A DNA stretch of 8,959 nt, from positions 1 to 8,959 of the forward strand of contig JAIDFD010000023.1 of the NCBI GenBank assembly GCA_029054485.1. Direction: 5' to 3'. The notes under the pieces are model-generated. The model searched no databases and was not told the origin of the DNA. It was given only the letters and a program-made list of their open reading frames with translations. Both the position numbers and the translations under genes were made by a program. The DNA is from Clostridia bacterium (GTDB lineage Bacteria; Bacillota; Clostridia; Christensenellales; Borkfalkiaceae). Shown piece by piece: positions 1 to 5,642 of the stretch. The stretch's first letter is position 1. Every line of letters starts with the position of its first letter.

Positions 1-12
1 AATTCTGACATA

Positions 13-28
13 AACGCAGGGTGTGCGT
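13..28 (-). terminator. possible weak terminator hairpin after tmRNA
   Basis: Just 3' of the mature tmRNA end, the minus strand has ACGCA-CACCC-TGCGT (28-14), a 5-bp hairpin followed only by TTATGTC. The short stem and weak U-tract make this a marginal terminator. It may simply be a chance hairpin. Confidence 0.25.
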
Positions 29-40
29 ATACGTCTCGTG

Positions 41-428
41 TGGTGGACGAGTCGGGACTTGCACCCGAGTCTTACGGGTTTAGTTTAAGCTTTCTACATA
101 CTTATTCCGCCTTTTGTCTTTCTTTGCAAACGCCGACGAACGGGCTTTTGCAAAGGCATACCGCAAAATACGGTTTAACCCGCGCGGTAAGACGGGTTAA
201 AGAGTTTACCGTTTAATTAACGCCGCAATAAACCAACGGTGAATTTACTGCGACGGACAGCTTAAGTTAAGCTGCGCAAGCGAGGCTTGCCGTAGCTCTG
301 GGAGCGCGGAAAGCGACAACTTTGGAATCGTTTGATTCTGCGTTTAAATTTAGGTTCCGTTTTTACAAAGCCGAGCCTTTGGTATGCTTTTCTCATTCTC
401 CGCCCGCAATCGAATCTGAAACTCGCCC
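41..428 (-). ncRNA. ssrA: transfer-messenger RNA (tmRNA)
   Basis: tmRNA rescues stalled ribosomes by acting first as an alanyl-tRNA and then as a short mRNA for a degradation tag, together with SmpB. Read on the minus strand, the 5' end GGGCGAG (428-422) pairs over 7 bp with CTCGTCC near the 3' end, followed by A and an encoded CCA ending at 41. Position 3 of the stem is G.U, the alanine identity element. A 5-bp T stem (TCGGG/CCCGA) with a 7-nt loop precedes it. UUGCGGG near the 5' end pairs with CCCGUAA near the 3' end as helix P2, and UAAGUAUGUAGA is the conserved 3'-domain stretch. The tag frame ends GCA GCU UAA at 267-269. The length of 388 nt is normal. Oddities are a long tag frame and a G at the second T-loop position. 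I identified it by structure and conserved segments, and no other RNA class fits. Confidence 0.93.
267..341 (-). other. tmRNA tag-peptide reading frame
   Basis: This is the mRNA-like part of the tmRNA. Going back from the stop UAA (267-269) the frame is GCU, GCA, UGC, GCU, CUC, and it stays open upstream. By alignment with the E. coli segment GCAAACGAC, the resume codon is probably UCA (335-333), in the segment UCAAACGAU. GCA (341-339) or GAA (338-336) just upstream are alternatives. The encoded tag would begin ESNDSKVVAF and end TASLACAA, which is 22-24 codons against roughly 8-15 in most bacteria. The terminal Ala-Ala expected for ClpXP-type proteolysis is kept, but the usual ALAA or AVAA is ACAA here. 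The stop codon lies in the inverted repeat CAGCTTAA-C-TTAAGCTG. The resume codon is inferred, whereas the stop and last codons are read directly. Confidence 0.65.
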
Positions 429-465
429 GAATGCAGATTAAACGATTGCGTAAAACAACACAATA

Positions 466-495
466 ATTATAACCGCTTACCCCCAAAAAAATCAA
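466..495 (-). promoter_or_regulatory. promoter of the tmRNA gene
   Basis: On the minus strand a perfect -10 TATAAT (471-466) lies 18 bp downstream of TTGATT (495-490), a 4/6 match to the -35 box. Transcription would start near 459, giving a precursor with about 30 nt 5' of the mature tmRNA end at 428, to be removed by RNase P. The strong boxes fit a constitutively expressed stable RNA. Confidence 0.7.
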
Positions 496-515
496 GTGTT
501 TAATTTTGTTTTTTA

Positions 516-544
516 TTGACATTTTAAGGCAAATCTTATATAGT
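516..544 (+). promoter_or_regulatory. promoter of the sugar kinase operon
   Basis: A consensus -35 TTGACA (516-521) is followed after 17 bp by TATAGT (539-544). The start site would be near 551, only about 5 nt before the ATG at 556, so the transcript is expected to be almost leaderless. It lies back to back with the tmRNA promoter, the two -35 boxes being about 20 bp apart. Confidence 0.65.
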
Positions 545-555
545 TATTCCATATT

Positions 556-1467
556 ATGATTTATACGGTGACCTTTAATCCCTCGCTGGATTATTACGTA
601 CAAGTAAATAATATAAAAAGCGGAATGGTCAACCGCACCACCGATGAGCGGCTTGCCGTTGGCGGCAAGGGACTGAACGTTTCTCTCGCGCTGAAAAATC
701 TGGGCGATGAAACTCTCGCGCTCGGTTTTGTGGCGGGCTTTACCGGCGAGGCCATCCGCGACAAGGTCACAAGACTGGGCTTGAACCACGACTTCATCGA
801 GGTTGCGGGACAGAGCCGTATAAACGTAAAAATCAAAAGCAATACCGAAACGGACATTAACGGCGTAGGCGCGAAAATTTCGGAAGAGGACGTTGACAAA
901 CTTGTAAGAAAACTTAAACGGCTTTTGCGCGAGGGCGACTGGCTTATTGTCTGCGGGAGCGTGCCCGCAACTTTAGACGAAAATACTTACGCCAATCTTT
1001 TTAAACAACTTAAAAACAAGCGCGGTATAAATTTCGTTGTGGACGCGTGCGGAAAACTACTCACAAACACACTGCAATACAAGCCCTTTTTAATTAAGCC
1101 CAATATTTACGAAATGTGCGAGATTTTCAATCTGACGTCCATTCCCGATTTGGAAGGCATCTATTCCTGCGCGAGAAAGTTACAGGAAATGGGCGCGCGC
1201 AACGTAATTATTTCAATGGGCAACGCGGGTGCGGCTATGGTTACGGAAACGAACCAGTCGATGTACGTCCGCGCGGCGCGCGGTCAGCTTGTGAACTCGG
1301 TAGGTGCGGGCGACTCAATGATAGCGGGATTTATCCACGAATATTTGCAGTCGGGCAACTACTTCTCCGCACTCAACTACGCAACCGCGGCGGGAAGCGC
1401 ATGCGCTTTCACCAAAAACCTTGCCACCAAGGAACAAATAGAGTACATCGAGTCACTTATGCTATGA
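556..1467 (+). CDS. fruK: PfkB-family sugar kinase, 1-phosphofructokinase-like
   Basis: This is a cytoplasmic ATP-dependent kinase of the ribokinase/PfkB fold, most like 1-phosphofructokinase (fructose 1-phosphate to fructose 1,6-bisphosphate). The 303-aa length is typical. The N-terminus MIYTVTFNPSLDY is the family start and fixes the ATG. Visible motifs are GGKGLNV (36-42), the substrate-site segment TDINGVG, GSVP, the KPN..E stretch, and the C-terminal PfkB signature VGAGDSMIAGF with catalytic Asp253. Tagatose-6-phosphate kinase (LacC) has a very similar sequence and cannot be excluded. No fructose PTS, FruR or galactitol genes lie next to it, so the substrate is not supported by context. 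It overlaps the following phosphopantetheinyl transferase by ATGA. There is no Shine-Dalgarno, and the predicted leader is about 5 nt. Confidence 0.8.
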   Translation: MIYTVTFNPSLDYYVQVNNIKSGMVNRTTDERLAVGGKGLNVSLALKNLGDETLALGFVAGFTGEAIRDKVTRLGLNHDFIEVAGQSRINVKIKSNTETDINGVGAKISEEDVDKLVRKLKRLLREGDWLIVCGSVPATLDENTYANLFKQLKNKRGINFVVDACGKLLTNTLQYKPFLIKPNIYEMCEIFNLTSIPDLEGIYSCARKLQEMGARNVIISMGNAGAAMVTETNQSMYVRAARGQLVNSVGAGDSMIAGFIHEYLQSGNYFSALNYATAAGSACAFTKNLATKEQIEYIESLML

Positions 1468-1970
1468 CCGAGCTTTTTTTAACCGCAAACAGCAATCTTT
1501 ACGAAAAGCTTGAAACTCTTTTAAAGACGCGTATATCCTCCCCCTTTAAAATTTTGCGTAACGAAAACGGCAAGCCGTATCTCACCGGCAACCCCCTCTA
1601 CTTCTCCCTCTCGCACAGCGGAAAGAAAGCGATAATCGCAATTAGCGACTCGCCCTGCGGAGTTGATTTGGAACTGGTCAATGGCAAGAGCCGTAAAGTG
1701 GTTTTAAACAGCTTTTCTTATGAGGAACGCGCCGAGATTGAGAGCGAGCGGGATTTTCTGACACACTGGACTGTCCGCGAAAGCTATATAAAAATGCTTG
1801 GGCTTACCCTTGCTTCAAAGCTGAAAAATCTGAAATTCATTGGCGGCAAACTCTACGATGACGGCGAAAAAGTTGAATGTGCTTTCTTCCACGGCGGGGA
1901 CGGGGACTTGGTTTTCTCGCTCTGCGTTGAAGATAAAAACGAAAAACCGCCGATAATCAAAAATATCTGA
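1464..1970 (+). CDS. Sfp-type 4'-phosphopantetheinyl transferase, compact
   Basis: The enzyme transfers 4'-phosphopantetheine from CoA to a conserved serine of acyl or peptidyl carrier proteins, making holo-ACP in the cytoplasm. It has 168 residues. SLSHSGK is the CoA-binding histidine segment. GVDLE (Asp68, Glu70) is the Mg-binding motif, and WTVRESYIKMLG (Glu106, Lys110) is the second family signature. It is shorter than the about 220 residues of Bacillus Sfp, mostly at the N-terminus, but all catalytic motifs are present. The ATG at 1464 overlaps the kinase stop (ATGA), implying translational coupling. The same frame is open upstream to 1116 inside the kinase gene, but that extension lacks family sequence and is rejected. 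No carrier protein, fatty acid, NRPS or PKS gene lies in the window, so its partner is unknown. Confidence 0.85.
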   Translation: MTELFLTANSNLYEKLETLLKTRISSPFKILRNENGKPYLTGNPLYFSLSHSGKKAIIAISDSPCGVDLELVNGKSRKVVLNSFSYEERAEIESERDFLTHWTVRESYIKMLGLTLASKLKNLKFIGGKLYDDGEKVECAFFHGGDGDLVFSLCVEDKNEKPPIIKNI

Positions 1971-1998
1971 ACCCGACTTTTAATCGGGTTTTTTATTT
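1971..1998 (+). terminator. rho-independent terminator after the kinase/transferase pair
   Basis: The hairpin ACCCGA (1971-1976) and TCGGGT (1984-1989) encloses a 7-nt loop and is followed by a T-run, TTTTTATTTTATT. It begins directly after the transferase stop codon and separates this unit from the mtnN operon. Confidence 0.88.
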
Positions 1999-2005
1999 TA
2001 TTCTA

Positions 2006-2034
2006 TTGCCTTATTACACGCCTTTTGTTATAAT
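2006..2034 (+). promoter_or_regulatory. promoter of mtnN-luxS-ung-apgM (leaderless)
   Basis: TTGCCT (2006-2011) and a perfect TATAAT (2029-2034) are separated by exactly 17 bp. Only GGAAAT separates the -10 from the ATG at 2041, so transcription starting 7 nt after the -10 would begin at the A of the start codon. No usable ribosome binding site exists, because GGA lies only 3 nt from ATG. Confidence 0.78.
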
Positions 2035-2040
2035 GGAAAT

Positions 2041-2697
2041 ATGAAATGTTTTATTATTGCTATGGATAAAGAGGCCGAGCCTTTAATCAAAGCTATGACC
2101 GCCGTAAGAGAAAAAACCGTTTGCGGAAAACGCGTGCTTGCGGGTAAGCTTTTCGGCAAAAAGGTCGGCGTTGTAATCTGCGGCGTTGGCAAGGTGAATG
2201 CGGCTAGCGCCACTCAGTACGCAATCGACAAACTGGGCGCGGATGAAATTATCAATATCGGCGTTGCCGGCGGACTTAACGACGGCTTGAAGATTGGCGC
2301 AATTTACTGCATATCCGAAGCCGTACAGTACGACTTTGATTTAACGCAGTTAAACGGCACCGAGATAGGCACGCTGGACGAGTGCGATAAAAATTACCTG
2401 CCATTGAAAGCAAGCGGGTATCCCGAAAAAAGGCTTGCCACGGGAGACAGGTTCAACGACAGCAAGGACGACTTTAAACTTTTGACAAAGGTTTTGAAAG
2501 CCGATATCCGCGATATGGAGTGCGGCGCGATTGCGCAGGTATGTATGCACGCGAAAATACCCTGCCGCTCGTTTAAAATAATTTCAGACCTCGCGGGCAG
2601 CGGCTCGACCACAGAGCAGTATCTGAAAAACCTTTCAATCTGCTTTGAAACTCTTACAAAAGAATTAAAAAATATTACGGATATAATTTATGGATAA
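2041..2697 (+). CDS. mtnN: 5'-methylthioadenosine/S-adenosylhomocysteine nucleosidase
   Basis: This cytoplasmic hydrolase splits adenine from SAH (giving S-ribosylhomocysteine) and from methylthioadenosine, relieving product inhibition of methyltransferases. At 218 aa it is a little shorter than the usual 228-232. Motifs in order are AMDKEAE with Glu11 (catalytic, equivalent to E. coli Glu12), GVGKVNAA, the purine-site stretch NIGVAGGL, ISEAVQYDFDLT, ATGDRF, DMECGAIAQVC with Glu160 (ribose contact), and IISDLAG with Asp183 (adenine N7 protonation). The next gene, luxS, uses its product directly and overlaps it by 8 nt. The ATG at 2041 is the family start. A promoter ending 6 nt upstream makes the mRNA leaderless. 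Confidence 0.93.
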   Translation: MKCFIIAMDKEAEPLIKAMTAVREKTVCGKRVLAGKLFGKKVGVVICGVGKVNAASATQYAIDKLGADEIINIGVAGGLNDGLKIGAIYCISEAVQYDFDLTQLNGTEIGTLDECDKNYLPLKASGYPEKRLATGDRFNDSKDDFKLLTKVLKADIRDMECGAIAQVCMHAKIPCRSFKIISDLAGSGSTTEQYLKNLSICFETLTKELKNITDIIYG

Positions 2698-3118
2698 AAT
2701 ACCTTCCTTTTCAAAAAACCACGATACCCTTTCAGTCGGGTTGCACGAATGCGGCACGGCGCACGGCGTTACCACTTGGGATTTGAGGTTTAAAAAGCCG
2801 AACGCGGGCGACTACGTTTCCCCTAAGGCAAGCCACACGATAGAGCATATTATCGCAACCCTTTTGAGAAACTCCGACAAAAAGGACAATATAATTTACT
2901 TCGGTCCCATGGGTTGCAGAACGGGCTTTTACCTACTTACCGTAAACTTAAACTATGCGGAAGTTTTAAAGCTGTTAAAAGAAAGCTTTGCGCTTGCACA
3001 GACTATTACGGAAGTCCCCGGCAACAAGCGCGAGGAATGTGGAAACTACCTTGAACACGACCTTGCGGACGCGATATGCGAATGTAAAAAATATTTGGAG
3101 ATATTAAACAGCTTATGA
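2690..3118 (+). CDS. luxS: S-ribosylhomocysteine lyase (LuxS)
   Basis: LuxS cleaves S-ribosylhomocysteine to homocysteine and 4,5-dihydroxy-2,3-pentanedione, the precursor of the AI-2 signal, and so completes SAH recycling begun by mtnN. It is a small metalloenzyme that normally works as a homodimer. The metal ligands are visible as HTIEH (His49, His53, with Glu52 as acid/base) and Cys117 in the ECGNY motif. Catalytic Cys76 lies in GPMGCRTGFYL. The C-terminal HDL..A segment is also present. At 142 aa it is shorter than the usual 150-160, with trimmed ends and no missing motif. It starts inside the mtnN end (8-nt overlap) and overlaps ung by ATGA. No AI-2 uptake (lsr) genes are nearby, so a metabolic role is certain and a signalling role is only possible. 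Confidence 0.94.
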   Translation: MDKIPSFSKNHDTLSVGLHECGTAHGVTTWDLRFKKPNAGDYVSPKASHTIEHIIATLLRNSDKKDNIIYFGPMGCRTGFYLLTVNLNYAEVLKLLKESFALAQTITEVPGNKREECGNYLEHDLADAICECKKYLEILNSL

Positions 3119-3786
3119 AAGAATTAGGCGGCGGCTGGGACGAACTTCTCGCTCCCCTATTTGCCGATGCACAGTACAAAAAGATACGCGAATTTTTATT
3201 GAAGGAATACTCCGAGCGGGTAATTTACCCCAGTATGTACGATTTGTACAACTGCTTCCGTTACACACCTTTAAGTGATGTTAAGGCGGTAATTTTGGGT
3301 CAGGACCCATACCACGAACCCAATCAGGCGCACGGGCTTTGCTTTTCGGTTAAAGAGGGCGTTGCCCTTCCCCCTTCGCTGCAAAATATTTATAAAGAAA
3401 TTGAAAGCGATTTGGGGATAAAGGAACCCCGTTGCGGCGATTTGACCAAGTGGGCGAAAGAGGGCGTTCTGCTTTTGAACACCACGCTGACGGTAAGGGA
3501 GCACGCGGCAAACTCGCACCAGAACTGCGGTTGGGCGTGGTTTACGGATAACGTAATTAAGCTCGTTTCGGACAATACCCAAAACACAGTATTTATTCTC
3601 TGGGGCGGAAACGCACGCAGTAAAGTAAGGCTTATTGACCAAAACAAGCACCTTATTCTGCAATGCGCACACCCCTCGCCCCTTTCGGCTTACAACGGAT
3701 TTTTCGGCTGTAAGCACTTTTCAAAGGCGAACGAATATCTTGCCGCACACGGCAAAAAAACTATTGACTGGGATTTGAATAAATGA
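3115..3786 (+). CDS. ung: uracil-DNA glycosylase, family 1
   Basis: This enzyme removes uracil from DNA as the first step of base excision repair in the cytoplasm. The 223-aa length matches the family. The water-activating motif GQDPYH contains Asp64, and the leucine-loop/active-site motif HPSPLSAYNGFFG contains His186. Both positions are almost identical to those of E. coli Ung (64 and 187). LPPSLQNIYKEI and GVLLLNTTLTV are further family blocks. It overlaps luxS upstream and apgM downstream by ATGA, so its translation is probably coupled. The nearest GGAG is 14 nt before the ATG, too far for a normal ribosome binding site. Its place between luxS and a glycolytic gene has no obvious metabolic meaning. 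Confidence 0.95.
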   Translation: MKELGGGWDELLAPLFADAQYKKIREFLLKEYSERVIYPSMYDLYNCFRYTPLSDVKAVILGQDPYHEPNQAHGLCFSVKEGVALPPSLQNIYKEIESDLGIKEPRCGDLTKWAKEGVLLLNTTLTVREHAANSHQNCGWAWFTDNVIKLVSDNTQNTVFILWGGNARSKVRLIDQNKHLILQCAHPSPLSAYNGFFGCKHFSKANEYLAAHGKKTIDWDLNK

Positions 3787-4994
3787 AATATGTAGTTGTC
3801 TTAGGCGATGGTATGTCGGGCTGGAAAATACCCTCGCTTGATAATAAAACCTGTATCGAAGCGGCGAAAACGCCCGCACTCGACAAAATGGCGCCCCTTT
3901 CCGAAATAGGGCTTTGCAAGACCGTGCCCGACCGCTTTAAACCGGGAAGCGACATTGCCAATATGTCCGTTTTAGGCTTTGACACCGAACGCTTTTTTAC
4001 GGGGCGCTCCCCGCTGGAAGCGGTTGCAATGGGGATTGAACTGAAAGATACGGACGTAACCCTACGCTGTAACTTCGTAACCCTTTCCGATGAGGAAAAG
4101 TTTGAAGATAAAACCATGCTGGACTACTCCGCGGGGGATATCACTACTGCCGAAGCGCAACAGCTTTTAGACGATTTAAAAATTTTGCTTGACGAAAATC
4201 ACACTCTTTACACGGGTGTTTCTTACAAGCACTGTCTGGTCGTAAACAACGGCGTTACGGGACACGATTTGACCCCGCCCCACGATATTTCGGATAAGCA
4301 GATAAAAGACTACCTTCCAAAAGGTCCGTTTGCTAAAACTTATCTTGAAATGATGAAAAAGAGCTTTGAAATTCTCAAAGACCACCCCGTAAATCTCAAA
4401 AGAATAAGCGAGGGCAAAAATCCCGCAAACAGCATATGGCTTTGGGGCGAGGGTACGAAACCCGCGCTTGAAAACTTTGAAAAACTGCGCGGAGCCAAGG
4501 GCGGTATAATTTCCGCGGTTGACCTTGTAAAGGGTCTCGGAATTTGCGCGGGACTGAAAGTTATCGAAGTTCCAGATATTACCGCAAACTACAAGACTAA
4601 CTTTTCGGGCAAAGCAAAAGCCGCGGCTGAAGCGCTCATTTTTGGCGGACTGGACTTTGTTTACGTCCATATAGACGCCGCGGACGAGTGCGCGCACCAC
4701 GGCGACGTTGGGCACAAAGTCTATTCTATAGAACAAATCGACGGCGTTGTAAAAACCATTTCAGACAGATTGACGGCGGCGGGCGAGGATTTTGCAATGC
4801 TGGTCTGCCCCGACCACCCCACACCCTGCGCGTTAAAGACGCACACCTCCGAGCCGATACCCTATCTTTTGTACACGAACGTAAAAAACCTTTCAAACGG
4901 CGCAAGCCGGTACAGCGAAAGCGAAGCCGAAAAAACGGGGCTTTATATCCCCGAAGGACACAAGCTTATTGACAGGCTTTTTTCAATTAAATAA
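3783..4994 (+). CDS. apgM: 2,3-bisphosphoglycerate-independent phosphoglycerate mutase, archaeal type
   Basis: It interconverts 3- and 2-phosphoglycerate in glycolysis and gluconeogenesis without a bisphosphoglycerate cofactor. The 403-aa length and sequence match the ApgM branch of the alkaline phosphatase superfamily, which is shorter than bacterial GpmI (about 510 aa). Key residues seen are Asp9 in VVVLGDGM (metal), Ser56 in GSDIANMSVLGFD (the phosphoserine candidate), FFTGRSPLEAVAMGI, DECAHHGDVGHK (Asp301, His305, His306, Asp308), and PDHPTPCALKTHTSEP (Asp344, His345, His354). The start overlaps the ung stop by ATGA. It is the last gene of the operon, followed after the stop by a strong terminator. 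ApgM is known in many anaerobic Bacillota, where it often replaces or accompanies GpmI. Confidence 0.94.
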   Translation: MKYVVVLGDGMSGWKIPSLDNKTCIEAAKTPALDKMAPLSEIGLCKTVPDRFKPGSDIANMSVLGFDTERFFTGRSPLEAVAMGIELKDTDVTLRCNFVTLSDEEKFEDKTMLDYSAGDITTAEAQQLLDDLKILLDENHTLYTGVSYKHCLVVNNGVTGHDLTPPHDISDKQIKDYLPKGPFAKTYLEMMKKSFEILKDHPVNLKRISEGKNPANSIWLWGEGTKPALENFEKLRGAKGGIISAVDLVKGLGICAGLKVIEVPDITANYKTNFSGKAKAAAEALIFGGLDFVYVHIDAADECAHHGDVGHKVYSIEQIDGVVKTISDRLTAAGEDFAMLVCPDHPTPCALKTHTSEPIPYLLYTNVKNLSNGASRYSESEAEKTGLYIPEGHKLIDRLFSIK

Positions 4995-5000
4995 TACTTA

Positions 5001-5034
5001 CGCGGCGCGATTTTTAATCGCGCCGCGTTTTTTT
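5001..5034 (+). terminator. strong rho-independent terminator after apgM
   Basis: An 11-bp perfect GC-rich stem, CGCGGCGCGAT (5001-5011) with ATCGCGCCGCG (5017-5027), has a TTTTA loop and is followed by seven T (5028-5034). The T-run overlaps the stop codon (5033-5035) of the convergent spore coat gene. On the minus strand the stem is followed by TAAGTATTA, so it may stop that transcript only weakly. Confidence 0.93.
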
Positions 5035-5326
5035 AATTTGCCTTTAAAGATTTCTTCTTTTTTTTGTAAGCGTCTGTCGCCTTGTCAATCATTGTCTTGT
5101 TCGCGGGCTGGGGCGTGCAGTATCCGCGCGACTGCATCTGCGAAAATATGCAGTACTGGTTTTCAGCTACGCCTAAAAGGTTTTCCGAAAAATTCTTTCT
5201 CACCGCTTTGGTGCTGCCCTCATACAGCGCTGTCGTGTACAGCGTCATAAGGTGTTTTTCCGCATCGAGCATATCGGTTAAGGTATCCTGTTCGTTCAAT
5301 GTGCAATCCATTTTCGTAAGTTTCAT
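5033..5326 (-). CDS. CotF-type spore coat protein
   Basis: A 97-aa protein resembling the CotF family of spore coat proteins, which have a ferritin-like helical fold. Recognisable elements are LTDMLDAEKHLMTLYTTAL (residues about 16-34), the central N..ENLLGVAENQYCIFSQM helix, and the ending SRGYCTPQPANK, like the RGWY-type ending of the domain. The C-terminal tail is lysine-rich (AYKKKKKSLK). No catalytic residues are known for the family, and its role would be structural in the outer spore layers. AGGAGGT (5337-5331) lies inside the last codons of the upstream gene, 4 nt before the ATG, and the two genes are 1 nt apart, so they are one operon. Family assignment is by similarity of pattern, and a vegetative ferritin-like role cannot be excluded. 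Confidence 0.72.
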   Translation of the reverse strand: MKLTKMDCTLNEQDTLTDMLDAEKHLMTLYTTALYEGSTKAVRKNFSENLLGVAENQYCIFSQMQSRGYCTPQPANKTMIDKATDAYKKKKKSLKAN

Positions 5327-5327
5327 T

Positions 5328-5516
5328 TTAACCTCCTATCAGCTGTAAAAGCGCGTTATAGCGCGATTCGTGTTCGTCTGCGATTTTAGTGAGCGTGGCG
5401 CACAAATCCACGTCCGTAAGGGTTTTTGAATACGCCCTCGCCTTTTTGCAGATAAGCGCTTCCTCAGTCAGTGCGTCGGAAATAAGTCCTAATTCCTTTG
5501 CCGTAATTTCAGCCAT
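5328..5516 (-). CDS. small spore-coat-associated helical protein (CotF-like)
   Basis: A 62-aa protein made of two helices: KELGLISDALTEEALICKKA, then a turn around TLTD, then LCATLTKIADEHESRYNALL. This pattern (two helices, a D/T-rich turn, H..RYN.LL at the end) is common in short spore coat or ferritin-like proteins of Clostridia encoded beside CotF. AGGAGG (5529-5524) is 7 nt before the ATG at 5516, a textbook ribosome binding site. It is the first gene of a two-gene minus-strand unit convergent with apgM and divergent from the SDR gene. No clear vegetative or sporulation-sigma promoter could be assigned upstream. Confidence 0.65.
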   Translation of the reverse strand: MAEITAKELGLISDALTEEALICKKARAYSKTLTDVDLCATLTKIADEHESRYNALLQLIGG

Positions 5517-5576
5517 AAATTTACCTCCTTATCCTGTTATTGCCAAGGCTTATATAATTTAAACTTTTTTATCCGT

Positions 5577-5605
5577 TTGACAGCCATTTTGTATTATGCT
5601 AAAAT
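5577..5605 (+). promoter_or_regulatory. promoter of the SDR/EFR1 operon
   Basis: The consensus -35 TTGACA (5577-5582) lies 17 bp from TAAAAT (5600-5605), which is preceded by TGC as an extended -10. The start would be near 5612, giving a leader of about 31 nt. This is the strongest vegetative-type promoter in the window. Confidence 0.75.
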
Positions 5606-5611
5606 ATAAAA

Positions 5612-5640
5612 GCGGACATTTCCGCAACAACGGAAGAAGA
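5612..5640 (+). promoter_or_regulatory. 5' leader with overlapping short hairpins and weak RBS
   Basis: The leader opens with GCGGA-CATT-TCCGC (5612-5625), a 5-bp hairpin at the very 5' end. The same TCCG (5621-5624) can instead pair with CGGA (5631-5634), which overlaps the purine-rich GGAAGAAGA serving as the ribosome binding site. The two pairings exclude each other. The stems are short, so this may be only a 5'-end stabiliser or chance. Confidence 0.35.
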
Positions 5641-5642
5641 AT

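Noticed and set aside
262..522. 86-aa minus-strand open frame over the tmRNA and its promoter
   Set aside because: It lies within the tmRNA structural regions and promoter, has no family resemblance, and its last codons are the tmRNA tag region in another frame.
429..555. Possible riboswitch or attachment site between the tmRNA and the kinase
   Set aside because: The gap is fully accounted for by two divergent promoters. No aptamer-like pairing and no direct repeat of the tmRNA 3' end, a common integration target, is present in the window.
1116..1463. N-terminal extension of the transferase frame inside the kinase gene
   Set aside because: It overlaps conserved kinase sequence in another frame and shows no transferase motif; the ATG at 1464 overlapping the kinase stop is a normal coupled start.
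2682..2687. TATAAT just before the luxS ATG as an internal promoter
   Set aside because: Only 2 nt separate it from the ATG, so a start would fall inside the gene. No -35 is at the right spacing, and it is made of the mtnN codons for Asp-Ile-Ile.
3271..3717. 148-aa minus-strand open frame inside ung
   Set aside because: It is antisense to a strongly conserved gene, has no recognisable motifs, and is explained by codon composition.
4176..4736. 186-aa minus-strand open frame inside apgM
   Set aside because: It is antisense to conserved ApgM metal-site blocks, with no ribosome binding site or family match.
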